DNA of 32,266 bases from an uncultured Oscillospiraceae bacterium (GTDB lineage Bacteria > Bacillota > Clostridia > Oscillospirales > Oscillospiraceae), in NCBI GenBank assembly GCA_947626785.1, contig CANQTO010000035.1, positions 1 through 32,266 on the forward strand. Reading direction: 5' to 3'. Under the pieces are notes generated by a model. It saw only the letters and a program-made list of their open reading frames with translations. It had not been told where the DNA came from and searched no databases. Both the position numbers and the translations under genes were made by a program. Of the stretch, positions 16,043 to 24,490 are shown piece after piece (position 1 is the stretch's first letter; every line of letters starts with the position of its first letter).

Positions 16043-16095
16043 CGTCAGAAGCCCGCGCCCCGGGGAGTTTTTCCCCGCGGCGGGTACAAAAACAG

Positions 16096-16226
16096 GCACA
16101 AGCCCATTCATCGTAAGCTTGTGCAGGACAGACTCAGCATTCTGGCTGAACGCCCGGCAGGGCGTATCACAGTGGCGGGACCGTGCGGGATTCACACCCG
16201 GCTTTCCTGAATAAATGCCTGCCCCT
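16096..16226 (-). ncRNA. cobalamin riboswitch
   Basis: On the minus strand the leader contains GGGTGTGAATCCC, then CGGTCCCGCCACTGTGA (the conserved core with CCCGCCACTGT), and further on AGCCAGAATGC followed by CCTGC, resembling the B12 box. GCAGG at about 16222-16218 can pair with CCTGC at 16127-16123 as the closing P1 helix. A hairpin GCACAAGC/GCTTGTGC (16124-16117 with 16103-16096) directly follows. The aptamer is short between its closing pairs, so peripheral helices may be reduced. It should repress btuFCD and the adenosyltransferase gene when corrinoid is abundant. Confidence 0.88.
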
Positions 16227-16334
16227 TGTATGGAGCGTATTTACTTTGCCCGGGAAATTCGCCCGAACCGGGCGTGGAAACAGTATAGCAAACCTCGCCG
16301 GACCTGTCAATCTGCGCACCTTGGCCTCGCAGAG

Positions 16335-16559
16335 TTTCGCCGCCGGAGCGGCGAAATCAGTCAAATTCGTTTTTTCCGAGGACATGTGCCTCGGAAAAAA
16401 CTCTTCTCAGCCCGCAAACGTGCGTGGAACCCGTCTTTGACGGGTTCCATCGTGCGCTACAGCGGGCTGCAGCCCCTTTGGCACAAAAAGGGCTTTAGCC
16501 CTTTTTGGCCAGTTGTGTCAGAAGGCGCGGCCTCCTTTTTAGGGGAGAACCGCGCCTTC
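16335..16559. repeat. cluster of five stem-loops between the permease gene and the riboswitch
   Basis: Five hairpins stand in 225 bases. TTTCGCCGC/GCGGCGAAA is at 16335-16356. TTTTTTCCGAGG/CCTCGGAAAAAA is at 16370-16400. CAGCCCGC/GCGGGCTG (16408-16415 with 16462-16469) encloses TGGAACCCGT/ACGGGTTCCA (16425-16449). AAAAAGGGCT/AGCCCTTTTT is at 16485-16506. GAAGGCGCGG/CCGCGCCTTC is at 16521-16559. At least the second and fourth look like bidirectional intrinsic terminators, suited to end the tricarboxylate operon before the riboswitch transcript begins. No convincing gene lies in 16227-16591. Confidence 0.75.
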
Positions 16560-16591
16560 CTTTTGAGAGAGAGGGGTAGCAAATTAAGATA

Positions 16592-17872
16592 TCAGTAGAA
16601 CAGACCGCCCAGATTGAACACGCCCAGGGCTGCCATCAGCACGTTGATCGCCACATTCGCCACCGACAGGAGGAAGAGGTTCTTGAACAGCTTGTTCATC
16701 TCCTCGTTGGTGGTCTCCTTGGAGGCGGAGTAGGAGGACATGATGATAGCGCCGCCTGTGGACAGGGGGCTGATCGCCGCCGCGAAGGAGGTGGCGGTGA
16801 TGGCGGAGATGAGTTCTACGTAGTTGACGCCGGCGAACTGCTGGGAGACCTGGTCCGCGATGGGGAACAGGGCGGGCATGACCACACCGGTGGTGGAGCT
16901 GACCCAGGACAGGATGCCGGAGGTGGCGGCGATGACGGGCACCGCGGTCTTCTCGCTCATGAAGCCGTTGAGGAAGTCGGAGACCAGGGTGATGCCGCCC
17001 AGCTTATCGATGACGCTGACCAGAGAGCCCACGCCGCAGATGAAGATCAAGGTGCCCCAGGGGATGCCCTTGATGGCGGCCTTTTCGTCGGCCGCGCCCA
17101 GCAGGATCAGGATGGCGGCCATGATGAAGGCGAAGAGGCCGGTGTCCAGCTTGAAGCCGATGCAGCAGATGACCATGATGGCGATAGCGGCCATGGTGAG
17201 CTTCTGGTTCCGGTTGAACTTGGGGATCTCGGACCACTTCAGGGGGTTGTCGGCCTTGACCTTGTAGCTCTTGGAGCCGATGTAGATCACCAGGGTGAAG
17301 ACAAAGCCGGACAGCAGGGTGGACAGGAACAGGTGCAGGGCAAAGCCGGAGTGGCCCAGAGGCTCGCTCAGCTCCTTGGCCAGCAGGCCGGTGAGGGACA
17401 GGGGCGAGGCGCAGCCGGCGTTGGCGCCCAGCTTGGCGAAGAGGGCGGTGACCCAGGGGTTGATCTTCATCTCAAAGGCCAGATACATGGCGAAGGTGGT
17501 CATCAGGATGCCGGCGGCGATATGGCCGGGGCCGATGGCGGAGATGAAGGCAGAGAGGACGAACATGAGGATGGGGATCAGCACGGTGTGCTTGCCCACC
17601 AGGGCCACGACTTTCTTGGAGAACAGGTCCAGGGTGCCGTTCTGGGAGGCCATGCCGAACAGGAAGGTGACGCCCACCAGGGTGACGAACATGGAGCTGG
17701 AAAAGCCGCTGGTGACGGCGGAGGCCTTCAGGCCGCCCACGATCGTCAGGATAAACGCGACGCCCAGGGACAGAAAGCCCAGGTTGACCTTCTTGATGAA
17801 GCCGATGGCCACGACAATAGCCAGAACGATCAGGGAGATCACAGGCATATAGGGAGCCAGAAATGCGCTCAT
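16592..17872 (-). CDS. MatC-like / SLC13-type dicarboxylate permease
   Basis: An integral membrane carrier of 426 residues with about 11-12 hydrophobic segments. The N-terminal region (KKVNLGFLSLGVAFILTIVGGL, then GFSSSMFVTLVGVTFLFGMASQNGTLD) resembles the MatC N-terminal domain, and the overall layout is that of the ion transporter superfamily of di- and tricarboxylate carriers. ATSFAAAISPLSTGGAIIMS near the end fits a substrate-binding hairpin. The ATG at 17872 has AGGAGG 8 bases upstream, and the gene starts 21 bases after the binding-protein gene. It is the last gene of the operon and probably imports the acid degraded by the hydratase/isomerase pair. The substrate is not determined by sequence. 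Confidence 0.82.
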   Translation of the reverse strand: MSAFLAPYMPVISLIVLAIVVAIGFIKKVNLGFLSLGVAFILTIVGGLKASAVTSGFSSSMFVTLVGVTFLFGMASQNGTLDLFSKKVVALVGKHTVLIPILMFVLSAFISAIGPGHIAAGILMTTFAMYLAFEMKINPWVTALFAKLGANAGCASPLSLTGLLAKELSEPLGHSGFALHLFLSTLLSGFVFTLVIYIGSKSYKVKADNPLKWSEIPKFNRNQKLTMAAIAIMVICCIGFKLDTGLFAFIMAAILILLGAADEKAAIKGIPWGTLIFICGVGSLVSVIDKLGGITLVSDFLNGFMSEKTAVPVIAATSGILSWVSSTTGVVMPALFPIADQVSQQFAGVNYVELISAITATSFAAAISPLSTGGAIIMSSYSASKETTNEEMNKLFKNLFLLSVANVAINVLMAALGVFNLGGLFY

Positions 17873-17893
17873 TAGATGATTCCTCCTATTTAT

Positions 17894-18916
17894 TTACTCT
17901 ATCGCGTGGACTTTTGTCAGGATATCGACCATATTGGTCCGCCAGCTGGAGATATACTCCCCGGCTTCCTGGCCGGTGCAGCCCAGGGGATTGATATAGA
18001 AGTAGCCCAGCATGGTCTGGTAGCTGGAGTCGGCATAGGCCTTGGAGAAGGTGTCCGCCAGGATCTTGACCACCTCCGGGTCGGTCCCCTCCTTCACGAA
18101 TACGCCGTAGAAGGGGCCCCAGGGCAGATAGCCGGCAAACTCCGGGTACTCGGCGGTGATGAGGGGTACGTCGCTCATCAGCTCCACCGGCTCGGTGGAG
18201 AGCATGCAGAGCCACTTGTACTCGCCGGACTTGTACTCCTGATAGCCCATCTGCACCTTGGAGACGGTGAAGTCGCACTCCCCGTTCAGGACGGCCGCCT
18301 TGGCGGAGGCGTCGCTGTCATAGGGGACCTGGGTGAATTCCGCGCCGGTGATCCCGGTGATCATGGCGGCGGCCTCCCAGGGAAGTCCGCCGGTGCCGGT
18401 GGTGGCCAAGGTCAGCTCCGTGCCGGCCTTGGCGGCCTCCACGATCTCGGTCAGGGAGCTGTAGGGGGAATCCTTGCCCACCACCACGCCGGTGGTCTCG
18501 TCGCCGATCAGCAGGACGCACTCAAAGTCGTCGTAGCTCAGCTCGGAGATGCCCAGCTTGTCGTACAGGGCCGGGTTCTCCGCACCCATCAGCAGGACGG
18601 AGCCGTCGGCCGCCTGGTCAAAGACGTACTGGGTGGCCACAGAGCCGGTCTCGCCGGTCTTATTGGTCAGGACGATATTGGTGCCCAGGATATCCTGGGT
18701 CAGGATGGACAGGGGCCGCATCAGCGAGTCGGTGCCGCCGCCCGCACCCCACTGGATCACACCGGCCAGCTCCTGGGGAGGATAGCCGATCACGGAGCCG
18801 ATGCTGCCCTCGGCGGCGGCGGGCTCCTCTTCCTGAGCGGAGCTGCCGCAGCCCGCCAACAGGGCGCAGGCCAGGGCTGCCAGGAGCAGACAGGCCAGGA
18901 GCTTCTTCCTATTCAT
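17894..18916 (-). CDS. TctC/Bug-family extracytoplasmic carboxylate-binding lipoprotein
   Basis: A 340-residue exported lipoprotein, with signal peptide MNRKKLLACLLLAALACALL and lipobox LAGC (Cys23). The mature domain starts with VIGYPPQELAGVIQWGAGGGTDSLMRPL and has KTGETGSVATQYV and GTGGLPWEAAAMITGITGAEFTQVPYDS. These are segments of the tripartite tricarboxylate transporter receptor family (TctC/Bug), which bind carboxylates through backbone contacts. AAGGAGGG precedes ATG 18916. Its partner in known systems is TctA plus TctB. Here neither is present and a MatC-like carrier follows instead. Confidence 0.87.
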   Translation of the reverse strand: MNRKKLLACLLLAALACALLAGCGSSAQEEEPAAAEGSIGSVIGYPPQELAGVIQWGAGGGTDSLMRPLSILTQDILGTNIVLTNKTGETGSVATQYVFDQAADGSVLLMGAENPALYDKLGISELSYDDFECVLLIGDETTGVVVGKDSPYSSLTEIVEAAKAGTELTLATTGTGGLPWEAAAMITGITGAEFTQVPYDSDASAKAAVLNGECDFTVSKVQMGYQEYKSGEYKWLCMLSTEPVELMSDVPLITAEYPEFAGYLPWGPFYGVFVKEGTDPEVVKILADTFSKAYADSSYQTMLGYFYINPLGCTGQEAGEYISSWRTNMVDILTKVHAIE

Positions 18917-18928
18917 AGCGCCCTCCTT

Positions 18929-20065
18929 TTACAGCCGGACCACGGCGGTCCCGTCCATGATGAGGTTGGCTGTGCGGAAGCCGAAGGTGTCCTCGATATC
19001 CGGGGTCTGGCCCTCGGTGTAGTCCACGCCGCACTCCAGGATGCCGCCCGGATGGCCGATGCGGATGTACTGGGTGTCCGCGCCCTTGGAGAGCACCTGC
19101 TGCACCACGCTGCCGGGGATGACCGCGGCGGCGGCGGTGCACATGGCGCCGGTCATGGCGTAGCTGGGGTGGGGCTTCTGCATGGACATCATCCGGGACA
19201 GCAGGTCGATCTGGTCCTTCTTGATCTCCTTGCCGTCGGCGGTGACATAGTCCTCCGCCTCGGCCACAAAGGTCATCTTGGGGATGCCGGGGGTCTCCCA
19301 GGCGGACTTGGTGTAGTCATCGATGAGGCCCAGCTTCACCGCCGCCAGCCCGCGGACGGCCTCCAGCAGCTCCAGCATGCCGGCGTCCGCGTTCAGATCG
19401 TCGGGCAGCTCCTTTCCGCTGAGGCCCAGGTCCTTGGCCTTGACGAAGACCAGGGGGTTGGCCGCGTCCACGATGGAGACCTGCACGGGCCCGAAGTCCG
19501 GCACCTCGAGGGTGTCCACCGCGTTGCCGGTGGGCAGCAGTCCCTTGCCCAGGGTCCCGGCGGGGCGGACGAATTTCAGCTTGATGGGAGAGGCCGTGCC
19601 GGGCACGCCCGCGATGGCGAAGTCTCCCTCGTAGGCCACCTCGCCGCCGGGGGTCTGCACGTCGGCGATGATGATCTTGTTGGTGTTGGTGTTGAAGATG
19701 CGCACGGAGGTCATGTCCCCGGTGACGGGCACCAGGCCCTTTTCGATGGCGAAGGGACCCACGCCGGAGGAGATGTTGCCGCAGTTGCCCTTGTAGCTGA
19801 CAATGGGCTTATCCACGGAGACCTGGGCAAAGGTGTAGTCCACGTCCGCGTCGGGCCGGGCCGAGGGCTGGACGATGGCCACTTTGCTGGTGACGGACTG
19901 GGAGCCGCCCAGGCCGTCGATCTGCTTCTTGTCCGGGCTGCCCATGAGCCGCAGGAGCAGGGGCTCCCACTGGTCCTTGTCCTGGGGCAGGTCGGACTGG
20001 AGGATATACACGCCCTTGCTGGTGCCGCCGCGCATGACGGTCACGGGGATACGGGTGTTTTTCAT
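18929..20065 (-). CDS. PrpF-family aconitate/methylaconitate isomerase-like protein
   Basis: A 378-residue member of the PrpF family (diaminopimelate-epimerase-like fold), which includes 2-methylaconitate isomerase, 3-methylitaconate isomerase and 4-oxalomesaconate tautomerase. The family start [11 protein letters not shown] is near residue 11. Other typical segments are [16 protein letters not shown], the cysteine-bearing [16 protein letters not shown], and VRIFNTNT. The gene overlaps the hydratase stop by 4 bases (ATGA), so an isomerase and a hydratase are made together. An allylic isomerisation of a methylated or trans tricarboxylic intermediate is likely. Which one cannot be decided here. 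Confidence 0.88.
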   Translation of the reverse strand: MKNTRIPVTVMRGGTSKGVYILQSDLPQDKDQWEPLLLRLMGSPDKKQIDGLGGSQSVTSKVAIVQPSARPDADVDYTFAQVSVDKPIVSYKGNCGNISSGVGPFAIEKGLVPVTGDMTSVRIFNTNTNKIIIADVQTPGGEVAYEGDFAIAGVPGTASPIKLKFVRPAGTLGKGLLPTGNAVDTLEVPDFGPVQVSIVDAANPLVFVKAKDLGLSGKELPDDLNADAGMLELLEAVRGLAAVKLGLIDDYTKSAWETPGIPKMTFVAEAEDYVTADGKEIKKDQIDLLSRMMSMQKPHPSYAMTGAMCTAAAAVIPGSVVQQVLSKGADTQYIRIGHPGGILECGVDYTEGQTPDIEDTFGFRTANLIMDGTAVVRL

Positions 20066-22341
20066 TTCTCTGCCGCTCCTTTCAGCTTCCGGTTATAGTT
20101 GATGAGGCTGCCGCAGCGGAGGATCTCCTTCTCCTCCTCGGTCAGCGCGCTGATGGACAGGCTCAGAGGCCGGACCGTGTCGCCCAGCACGTAGGCGGGG
20201 ATGGAGGACATGTCGCCCTCCAGGGCGGCGCGGATGCCGGGGACGAAGATGTAGTCGCCGTCCTCGAAGTCAGGCTCGCCGTTGAGGACGAAGGGGACCA
20301 TGCCCCAGTTGATGAGGTTGGAGCGGTAGCGCTTGGTGGCGTACTCCTTGACCAGGTTCGCCCCGCCCAGCAGCACCCGCTGGCAGGAGGCGGCCTGCTC
20401 ACGGGCGGAGCCGTCGCCGGGCTTCACGGCGTAGATGGTGCTGGACAGGTCCACTTCCCCGTCCTGAACGTACTCGCAGCCGGGGATCTGGCGGACTCTC
20501 TCCAGGACCGCCGCCACCTCTGCCGGGCACTGGCCCGCCTTGCGGGCCTTCTCGCCGGCCATGACGGCCTTGGCCTTCCCCACATACTCGGGCACCCGGC
20601 GGCTGAGGGTGAACTCGGCCAGGCCCATGGGGTTGGAGCGGAAGGAGCCGGTCTCGCCGGAGGGGATCAGCTCGTCGGTGGTGGTGACGGGGTCGGTGAT
20701 ATAGGCGCAGACCTTCAGCAGCATGTGCTCGTTGAGAGCGGGCAGCTCGGGCCAGTCCTTGATGTTGGGGCCGCAGACCAGGGGCTCTTTCGCGTCGCCC
20801 TTGCCGAAGCCCTGATAGACCCGGTGCTCGTAGGCGGTGGGGTCGTAGTGGTACTCGGGGCAGGTATATTCATAGCCCAGCTCGTCGGCGGCGGTGATCC
20901 GCCCGCCGTTGGCGGCGGTGGCGGCCACGGAACGGGCGTCCATCAGCGCGACGCTGGCGATCTGGCCGTTGCCGGGCTTGGAACCCTCACGGTTGGGGAA
21001 GTTGCGGGTGGCGTGCCGCACGGACAGGCCGCCGTGGGCGGGGGTGTCCCCCGCGCCGAAGCAGGGGCCGCAGAAGGCGGTGCGGATGGTGGCGCCGGCG
21101 GCAATGAGCTTCTCCAGCGCGCCCTTGCGCAGCAGCTCCAGCATGACGGCCTGGCTGCTGGGGTACACGCCCAGGGCGAACTCCCCGGTGCCGGTGCTCT
21201 TGCCGTCCAGCAGGTAGGCGGCCTCCATGATGTTGGAGTAGGTGCCGCCGGCGCAGCCGGCGATGGTGCCCTGGTCGGCGTACAGAGCGCCGTCGTGGAC
21301 CTTCTCCCACAGGTTCAGGTGCAGCTCGGGGCGCTTGATGAGCTTCTTGGCGTCCTCCTCCACCAGATGGAGGATGTCGTCCATGTTGGCGTTCAGCTCC
21401 CGGATCTCGTAGCCGTTGGAGGGGTGGAAGGGCAGGGCGATCATGCTGTGGATAGTGGACAGGTTTATGTACACGCAGCCGTCGTAGTAGGCGGTCCCGG
21501 CGGGGTTGAGCTCCTTGTACTCCTCGGGCCGCCCGTGCTCGGTCAGCCAGGCGCGGGTGTCCTCGTCGGTGCGCCAGACGGAGGAGAGGCAGGTGGTCTC
21601 GGTGGTCATCACGTCCACGCCGTTGCGGTAGTCGGTGGGTAGGGCGCTGACGCCGGGGCCCACGAATTCCAGCACCTTGTTCTTCACATAGCCGTTTTTG
21701 AACACGGCGGTGACCAGGGCGATGGCCACGTCCTGGGGGCCCACGCCGGGCCGGGGCTTGCCGTCCAGATACACGGCAATGACCTCCGGATAGGCCGCGT
21801 CCCAGGTCTGCTCCAGGATCTGCTTGACCAGCTCACCGCCGCCCTCGCCCACGGCCATGTTGCCCAGGGCGCCGTAGCGGGTGTGGGAGTCAGAGCCCAG
21901 GATCATCTTGCCGCAGCCGGCCATGGCCTCCCGCATGTACTGGTGGATGACGCCCATGTGAGGGGGCAGGTAGATGCCGCCGTACTTTTTGCAGGCGGTG
22001 AGACCGAAAACGTGGTCGTCCTCATTGATGGTGCCGCCCACGGCGCAGAGGCTGTTGTGGCAGCAGGTGAGCACGTAGGGCAGGGGGAACTTCTCCAGGC
22101 CGGAGGCCCGGGCCGTCTGGATGATGCCCACATAGGTCAGATCGTGGCTGGTGATGGCGTCGAACTTGATCTTCAGGTTCTCCGCGTCGCCGCTGTGGTT
22201 GTGGGCCTGGAGGATGCCGTAGGAGATGGTGCCCTTTTTGGCCTGGGCCTTGGCCGCCGCCAGCTCCTCGGGTGCCTCGCCCTCGGGGACGATCTGCGTG
22301 CCGCCCAGCAGGTATACGCCGGAGTCGTACAGTTTTACCAT
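20062..22341 (-). CDS. aconitase-family hydratase (YbhJ-like)
   Basis: A cytoplasmic iron-sulfur hydratase of 759 residues. The N-terminus [12 protein letters not shown] followed by GGTQIV is like that of E. coli YbhJ, an aconitase homologue of unknown substrate. Aconitase features are [12 protein letters not shown] (DSHT at 151-154) and three presumed cluster cysteines, Cys363 in [10 protein letters not shown] and Cys424/Cys427 in [10 protein letters not shown], with spacing close to that of mitochondrial aconitase. [15 protein letters not shown] is the C-terminal domain signature. I chose ATG 22341 because AAAGGAAA precedes it and the family starts there; the open frame to 22419 runs through the promoter. 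First gene of the operon. The substrate is probably a hydroxy-tricarboxylic or methylated acid. Confidence 0.88.
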   Translation of the reverse strand: MVKLYDSGVYLLGGTQIVPEGEAPEELAAAKAQAKKGTISYGILQAHNHSGDAENLKIKFDAITSHDLTYVGIIQTARASGLEKFPLPYVLTCCHNSLCAVGGTINEDDHVFGLTACKKYGGIYLPPHMGVIHQYMREAMAGCGKMILGSDSHTRYGALGNMAVGEGGGELVKQILEQTWDAAYPEVIAVYLDGKPRPGVGPQDVAIALVTAVFKNGYVKNKVLEFVGPGVSALPTDYRNGVDVMTTETTCLSSVWRTDEDTRAWLTEHGRPEEYKELNPAGTAYYDGCVYINLSTIHSMIALPFHPSNGYEIRELNANMDDILHLVEEDAKKLIKRPELHLNLWEKVHDGALYADQGTIAGCAGGTYSNIMEAAYLLDGKSTGTGEFALGVYPSSQAVMLELLRKGALEKLIAAGATIRTAFCGPCFGAGDTPAHGGLSVRHATRNFPNREGSKPGNGQIASVALMDARSVAATAANGGRITAADELGYEYTCPEYHYDPTAYEHRVYQGFGKGDAKEPLVCGPNIKDWPELPALNEHMLLKVCAYITDPVTTTDELIPSGETGSFRSNPMGLAEFTLSRRVPEYVGKAKAVMAGEKARKAGQCPAEVAAVLERVRQIPGCEYVQDGEVDLSSTIYAVKPGDGSAREQAASCQRVLLGGANLVKEYATKRYRSNLINWGMVPFVLNGEPDFEDGDYIFVPGIRAALEGDMSSIPAYVLGDTVRPLSLSISALTEEEKEILRCGSLINYNRKLKGAAEK

Positions 22342-22410
22342 GGCAGTGTTTCCTTTCTCTCTCAAATATTCAGGGGTCCCGGGGACCGTTCCGATCCCCT
22401 TGTTAAAAAT

Positions 22411-22440
22411 ATAATACACTGAAAAGAAAGATAATGGAAA
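22411..22440 (-). promoter_or_regulatory. predicted promoter of the hydratase operon
   Basis: On the minus strand TATTAT (22411-22416) is a clear -10. The best -35 is only TTTCCA (22435-22440, 18-base spacer), so an activator such as the neighbouring LysR protein would be needed. Confidence 0.4.
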
Positions 22441-22452
22441 TACATGATTTTA

Positions 22453-22463
22453 ATACAAAGTAT
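22453..22463. promoter_or_regulatory. possible LysR-type operator
   Basis: ATAC-AAA-GTAT is a small perfect inverted repeat located about 13 bases upstream of the weak -35 of the hydratase operon, the usual site for LysR-type activators. The assignment rests on position only. Confidence 0.3.
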
Positions 22464-22483
22464 AGCTTTGGTAAATAAAATAC

Positions 22484-22513
22484 TCCCTGCCTGGCAATCC
22501 TGTCAGGCAGGGA
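22484..22513. terminator. bidirectional terminator-like hairpin
   Basis: TCCCTGCCTG (22484-22493) pairs with CAGGCAGGGA (22504-22513). TTTT follows on the plus strand and AGTATTTTATTT on the minus strand. It separates the lysR transcript from the hydratase operon. Confidence 0.65.
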
Positions 22514-22563
22514 TTTTAGCTTGCAGATATACTCTTGCAGAGAAAGTGTGAAAAAATCAAAAT

Positions 22564-22693
22564 TGTTTTTGAGGCAGCTTTGCCGCCTCAAAAACACCCT
22601 AAGGCGAACAAAGTGAGCCCTCGCGCCGACCAACCGAAGGGCGATAAGCGCGAGTACCTCAAATGCGAGCCCAGCGAAGCGGGTCGCATTTGA
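22564..22693. repeat. two hairpins downstream of lysR
   Basis: TGTTTTTGAGGC (22564-22575) pairs with GCCTCAAAAACA (22585-22596). TCAAATGCGA (22659-22668) pairs with TCGCATTTGA (22684-22693), with GCCC/GGGT extending the stem inward. The second lies directly after the lysR stop and may end its transcript. The stretch between (22597-22658) is GC-rich and looks like intergenic repeat DNA; I see no gene in 22342-22699. Confidence 0.6.
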
Positions 22694-22699
22694 ATTGTT

Positions 22700-23623
22700 T
22701 TATTCTTGGCTTTCGAAGAGCTCTTTGGCCAGTTCTATGAACTTCTGGGCGTAGACGGGCATATAGCTATTCTTCCGGTAGGCGGCCACGAAGTCCGAGC
22801 AGGTCCGGGGCTCCCCGAAGCTGAACATATCCAGGGGCAGGTCCCCGGCGTGGTGCCGCAGGTGGGTCTCGAAGATAAAGGAGATCCCGTAGCCCACGGC
22901 TACTAAGTTGATGATGGCGGACATGTTGCTGGTGACCATCACGTCCGCAAACTCCAGGCCGTTGTCCCGCAGATAGTCGTCCACGATCTGGCGGGTCCGC
23001 TGCTCCGGCATCAGTTGGAGCAGCCTCTCCCCCTTCAGCAGCCCGGTGTCCAGCCGGGGGTAGCGGCTGGCGGGATTGGGCTGGGCAAAGCGGGAGAGGG
23101 GGTGCCCCTTCCGAAGGCAGACCAGCATCTCCTCCCGGGCCAGGGTGTGGTATTCGATCTGGGGGTGCAGGGTGTTGGGCTTGCTGTAAAAGGCGATGTC
23201 CACCTGCCCCTCCAGCAGGCGGCTGTCGTTGGCGGAGGAGTGCCCCTCGAAGATGTTCACCTTCACGTGGGGGTACAGCTTCTGAAAGGCCGGCAGGGTG
23301 TGGGGCAGCATATAGGCGCAGCGCATGGGCGGGAAGGCCACGTTCAGCACGCCCACGTCCCGCTTGATGATGTCCGCCAGCTCCACGTCCAGATCCGTCT
23401 TGAGCTGGAGGATCTGCCGGGCCTTGTCCACATAGCGCTCCCCGGCGTAGGTGAGCACATACTTGTGCCCCAGCTTTCTAAAGAGCTTCAGATCCAGCTC
23501 CTTCTCCAGGGAGATGAGAAAGCTGCTCAGAGTGGGCTGGCTCACGTACAGAGACTCCGCCGCCCGGGTGAGGTTCTGGTATTTCGCGATGGCCAGCACA
23601 TAGGTCAGCTCCCGAAAATCCAC
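22700..23623 (-). CDS. LysR-family transcriptional regulator
   Basis: A DNA-binding regulator of 307 residues. The N-terminal winged helix-turn-helix (MDFRELTYVLAIAKYQNLTRAAESLYVSQPTLS, residues 1-33, continuing to about 60) is a textbook LysR start. An effector-binding domain follows from about residue 90 (GVLNVAFPPMRC onward). The start is GTG 23623 with GGAGG upstream. It lies immediately upstream of, and in the same direction as, the hydratase operon but is separated by terminators and a promoter. It probably activates that operon in response to its carboxylate substrate or a breakdown product (inference from position). Confidence 0.92.
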   Translation of the reverse strand: MDFRELTYVLAIAKYQNLTRAAESLYVSQPTLSSFLISLEKELDLKLFRKLGHKYVLTYAGERYVDKARQILQLKTDLDVELADIIKRDVGVLNVAFPPMRCAYMLPHTLPAFQKLYPHVKVNIFEGHSSANDSRLLEGQVDIAFYSKPNTLHPQIEYHTLAREEMLVCLRKGHPLSRFAQPNPASRYPRLDTGLLKGERLLQLMPEQRTRQIVDDYLRDNGLEFADVMVTSNMSAIINLVAVGYGISFIFETHLRHHAGDLPLDMFSFGEPRTCSDFVAAYRKNSYMPVYAQKFIELAKELFESQE

Positions 23624-23707
23624 AAAAACTGCCTCCTTCGACGTATTATGCTTTATTTTATCATATCCTGCCGCCGATTGGAAGAGAAAATTTATGTTTT
23701 TTGATAT

Positions 23708-23730
23708 AACTATTAAAATTTCAAATAGTT
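23708..23730. promoter_or_regulatory. inverted repeat upstream of lysR
   Basis: AACTATT (23708-23714) and AATAGTT (23724-23730) are perfect 7-bp arms with a 9-base AT-rich spacer, about 85 bases upstream of the lysR start. It may be an autoregulatory operator. A weak promoter, TTCCAA with TAAAAT at 17-base spacing on the minus strand, lies between it and the gene. Confidence 0.35.
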
Positions 23731-23746
23731 TGAAGGTTAAAAACCA

Positions 23747-23768
23747 CCGGGCAGTTTGTTCTGCCCGG
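23747..23768 (-). terminator. terminator of the GDPD-DUF624 operon
   Basis: On the minus strand CCGGGCAG and CTGCCCGG (23768-23761 with 23754-23747) form an 8-bp stem, followed by GGTTTTTAA. It lies 20 bases after the stop of the gene at 23789. Confidence 0.75.
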
Positions 23769-23788
23769 CGTCTTCTATCGGTTTTCTC

Positions 23789-24490
23789 TCAGGGGAAGGA
23801 CCAGGAGATGAAATCGTTGATGAGCTCCAGATGGGGCGCGCGGTAGGGGATGAAGAGGATATACTGCCCGGCGTCTTCGGCGTAGGGGCTGCCGGCCATA
23901 TAGCGGCTCCGGCCCATGTCCAGGCCGGTGAAGCAGGCATTTCCCTCCGTGTCCTGGCCCGGGACGAAAGACGCCTCCAGCCGCTCCGCCAGCTCCGGCG
24001 AGAGGGCCGTCTCCAGGTCGGCCATGGGGACGTTCCCCAGATAGTGCTCATAGACCTCCCGGGTAGTGACCACAAAGTCCAGCTCCTGGGTGACCATATA
24101 GGCGATGATCTTCCCGTTGCTGGCGGCGCCGTACTCGGTGGCGGTCCCGTCCATGGTCACATACAGCGTGTCGTCAAACAGCAGGCTCTGCTTCCTGTTC
24201 AGGGACAGGGTCTCGCCGTACTCCTCCGCGATCTTCTCCGCCGGGAAGAGGTTCCAGTCGTCGTTGGTGAAAAAGCCCTCCAGGACGATCTCCCTGTGGC
24301 TCTGGGCGACGGCCTCCCCGATATAGCCGCAGAACATCAGGAAGATGAGAAGCAGCAGCATCCAGCGCCAGTAGTAGCTGAAGATGTACTCCAGCTTCTT
24401 TTTGAAGCTCAGGCCCTTGAGCTTGGCAGCCTCCCTGTGGGCCCAGGTCCGGATCTTTCCCAGGAGCCGCGCCAGTGATCCGTTCTTCAT
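23789..24490 (-). CDS. membrane-anchored protein of unknown function
   Basis: I do not recognise this 233-residue protein. A basic cytoplasmic N-terminus (about 1-38, rich in Lys/Arg) precedes one strong transmembrane helix (WRWMLLLLIFLMFCGYIG, about 41-58). A soluble, probably extracellular domain of about 170 residues follows, with few cysteines and several aromatic residues. Its ATG overlaps the stop of the DUF624 gene by 4 bases (ATGA), so the two are translationally coupled and likely act together. The context is a carbohydrate or phosphodiester uptake locus, which hints at an accessory role in the envelope. No catalytic motif was seen. Confidence 0.8.
   Translation of the reverse strand: MKNGSLARLLGKIRTWAHREAAKLKGLSFKKKLEYIFSYYWRWMLLLLIFLMFCGYIGEAVAQSHREIVLEGFFTNDDWNLFPAEKIAEEYGETLSLNRKQSLLFDDTLYVTMDGTATEYGAASNGKIIAYMVTQELDFVVTTREVYEHYLGNVPMADLETALSPELAERLEASFVPGQDTEGNACFTGLDMGRSRYMAGSPYAEDAGQYILFIPYRAPHLELINDFISWSFP

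Noticed and set aside
15980-16195. N-terminal extension of btuF up to position 16195
   Set aside because: That stretch is the riboswitch and terminator. The signal peptide begins at 15979 with a ribosome site.
16335-16559. CRISPR array
   Set aside because: The hairpins differ from one another in sequence and spacing. There are no identical direct repeats with spacers.
17876-20098. 740-codon open frame on the plus strand opposite tctC and prpF
   Set aside because: Composition is typical of an antisense shadow, with no domain motif, and the opposite strand encodes two well-supported proteins.
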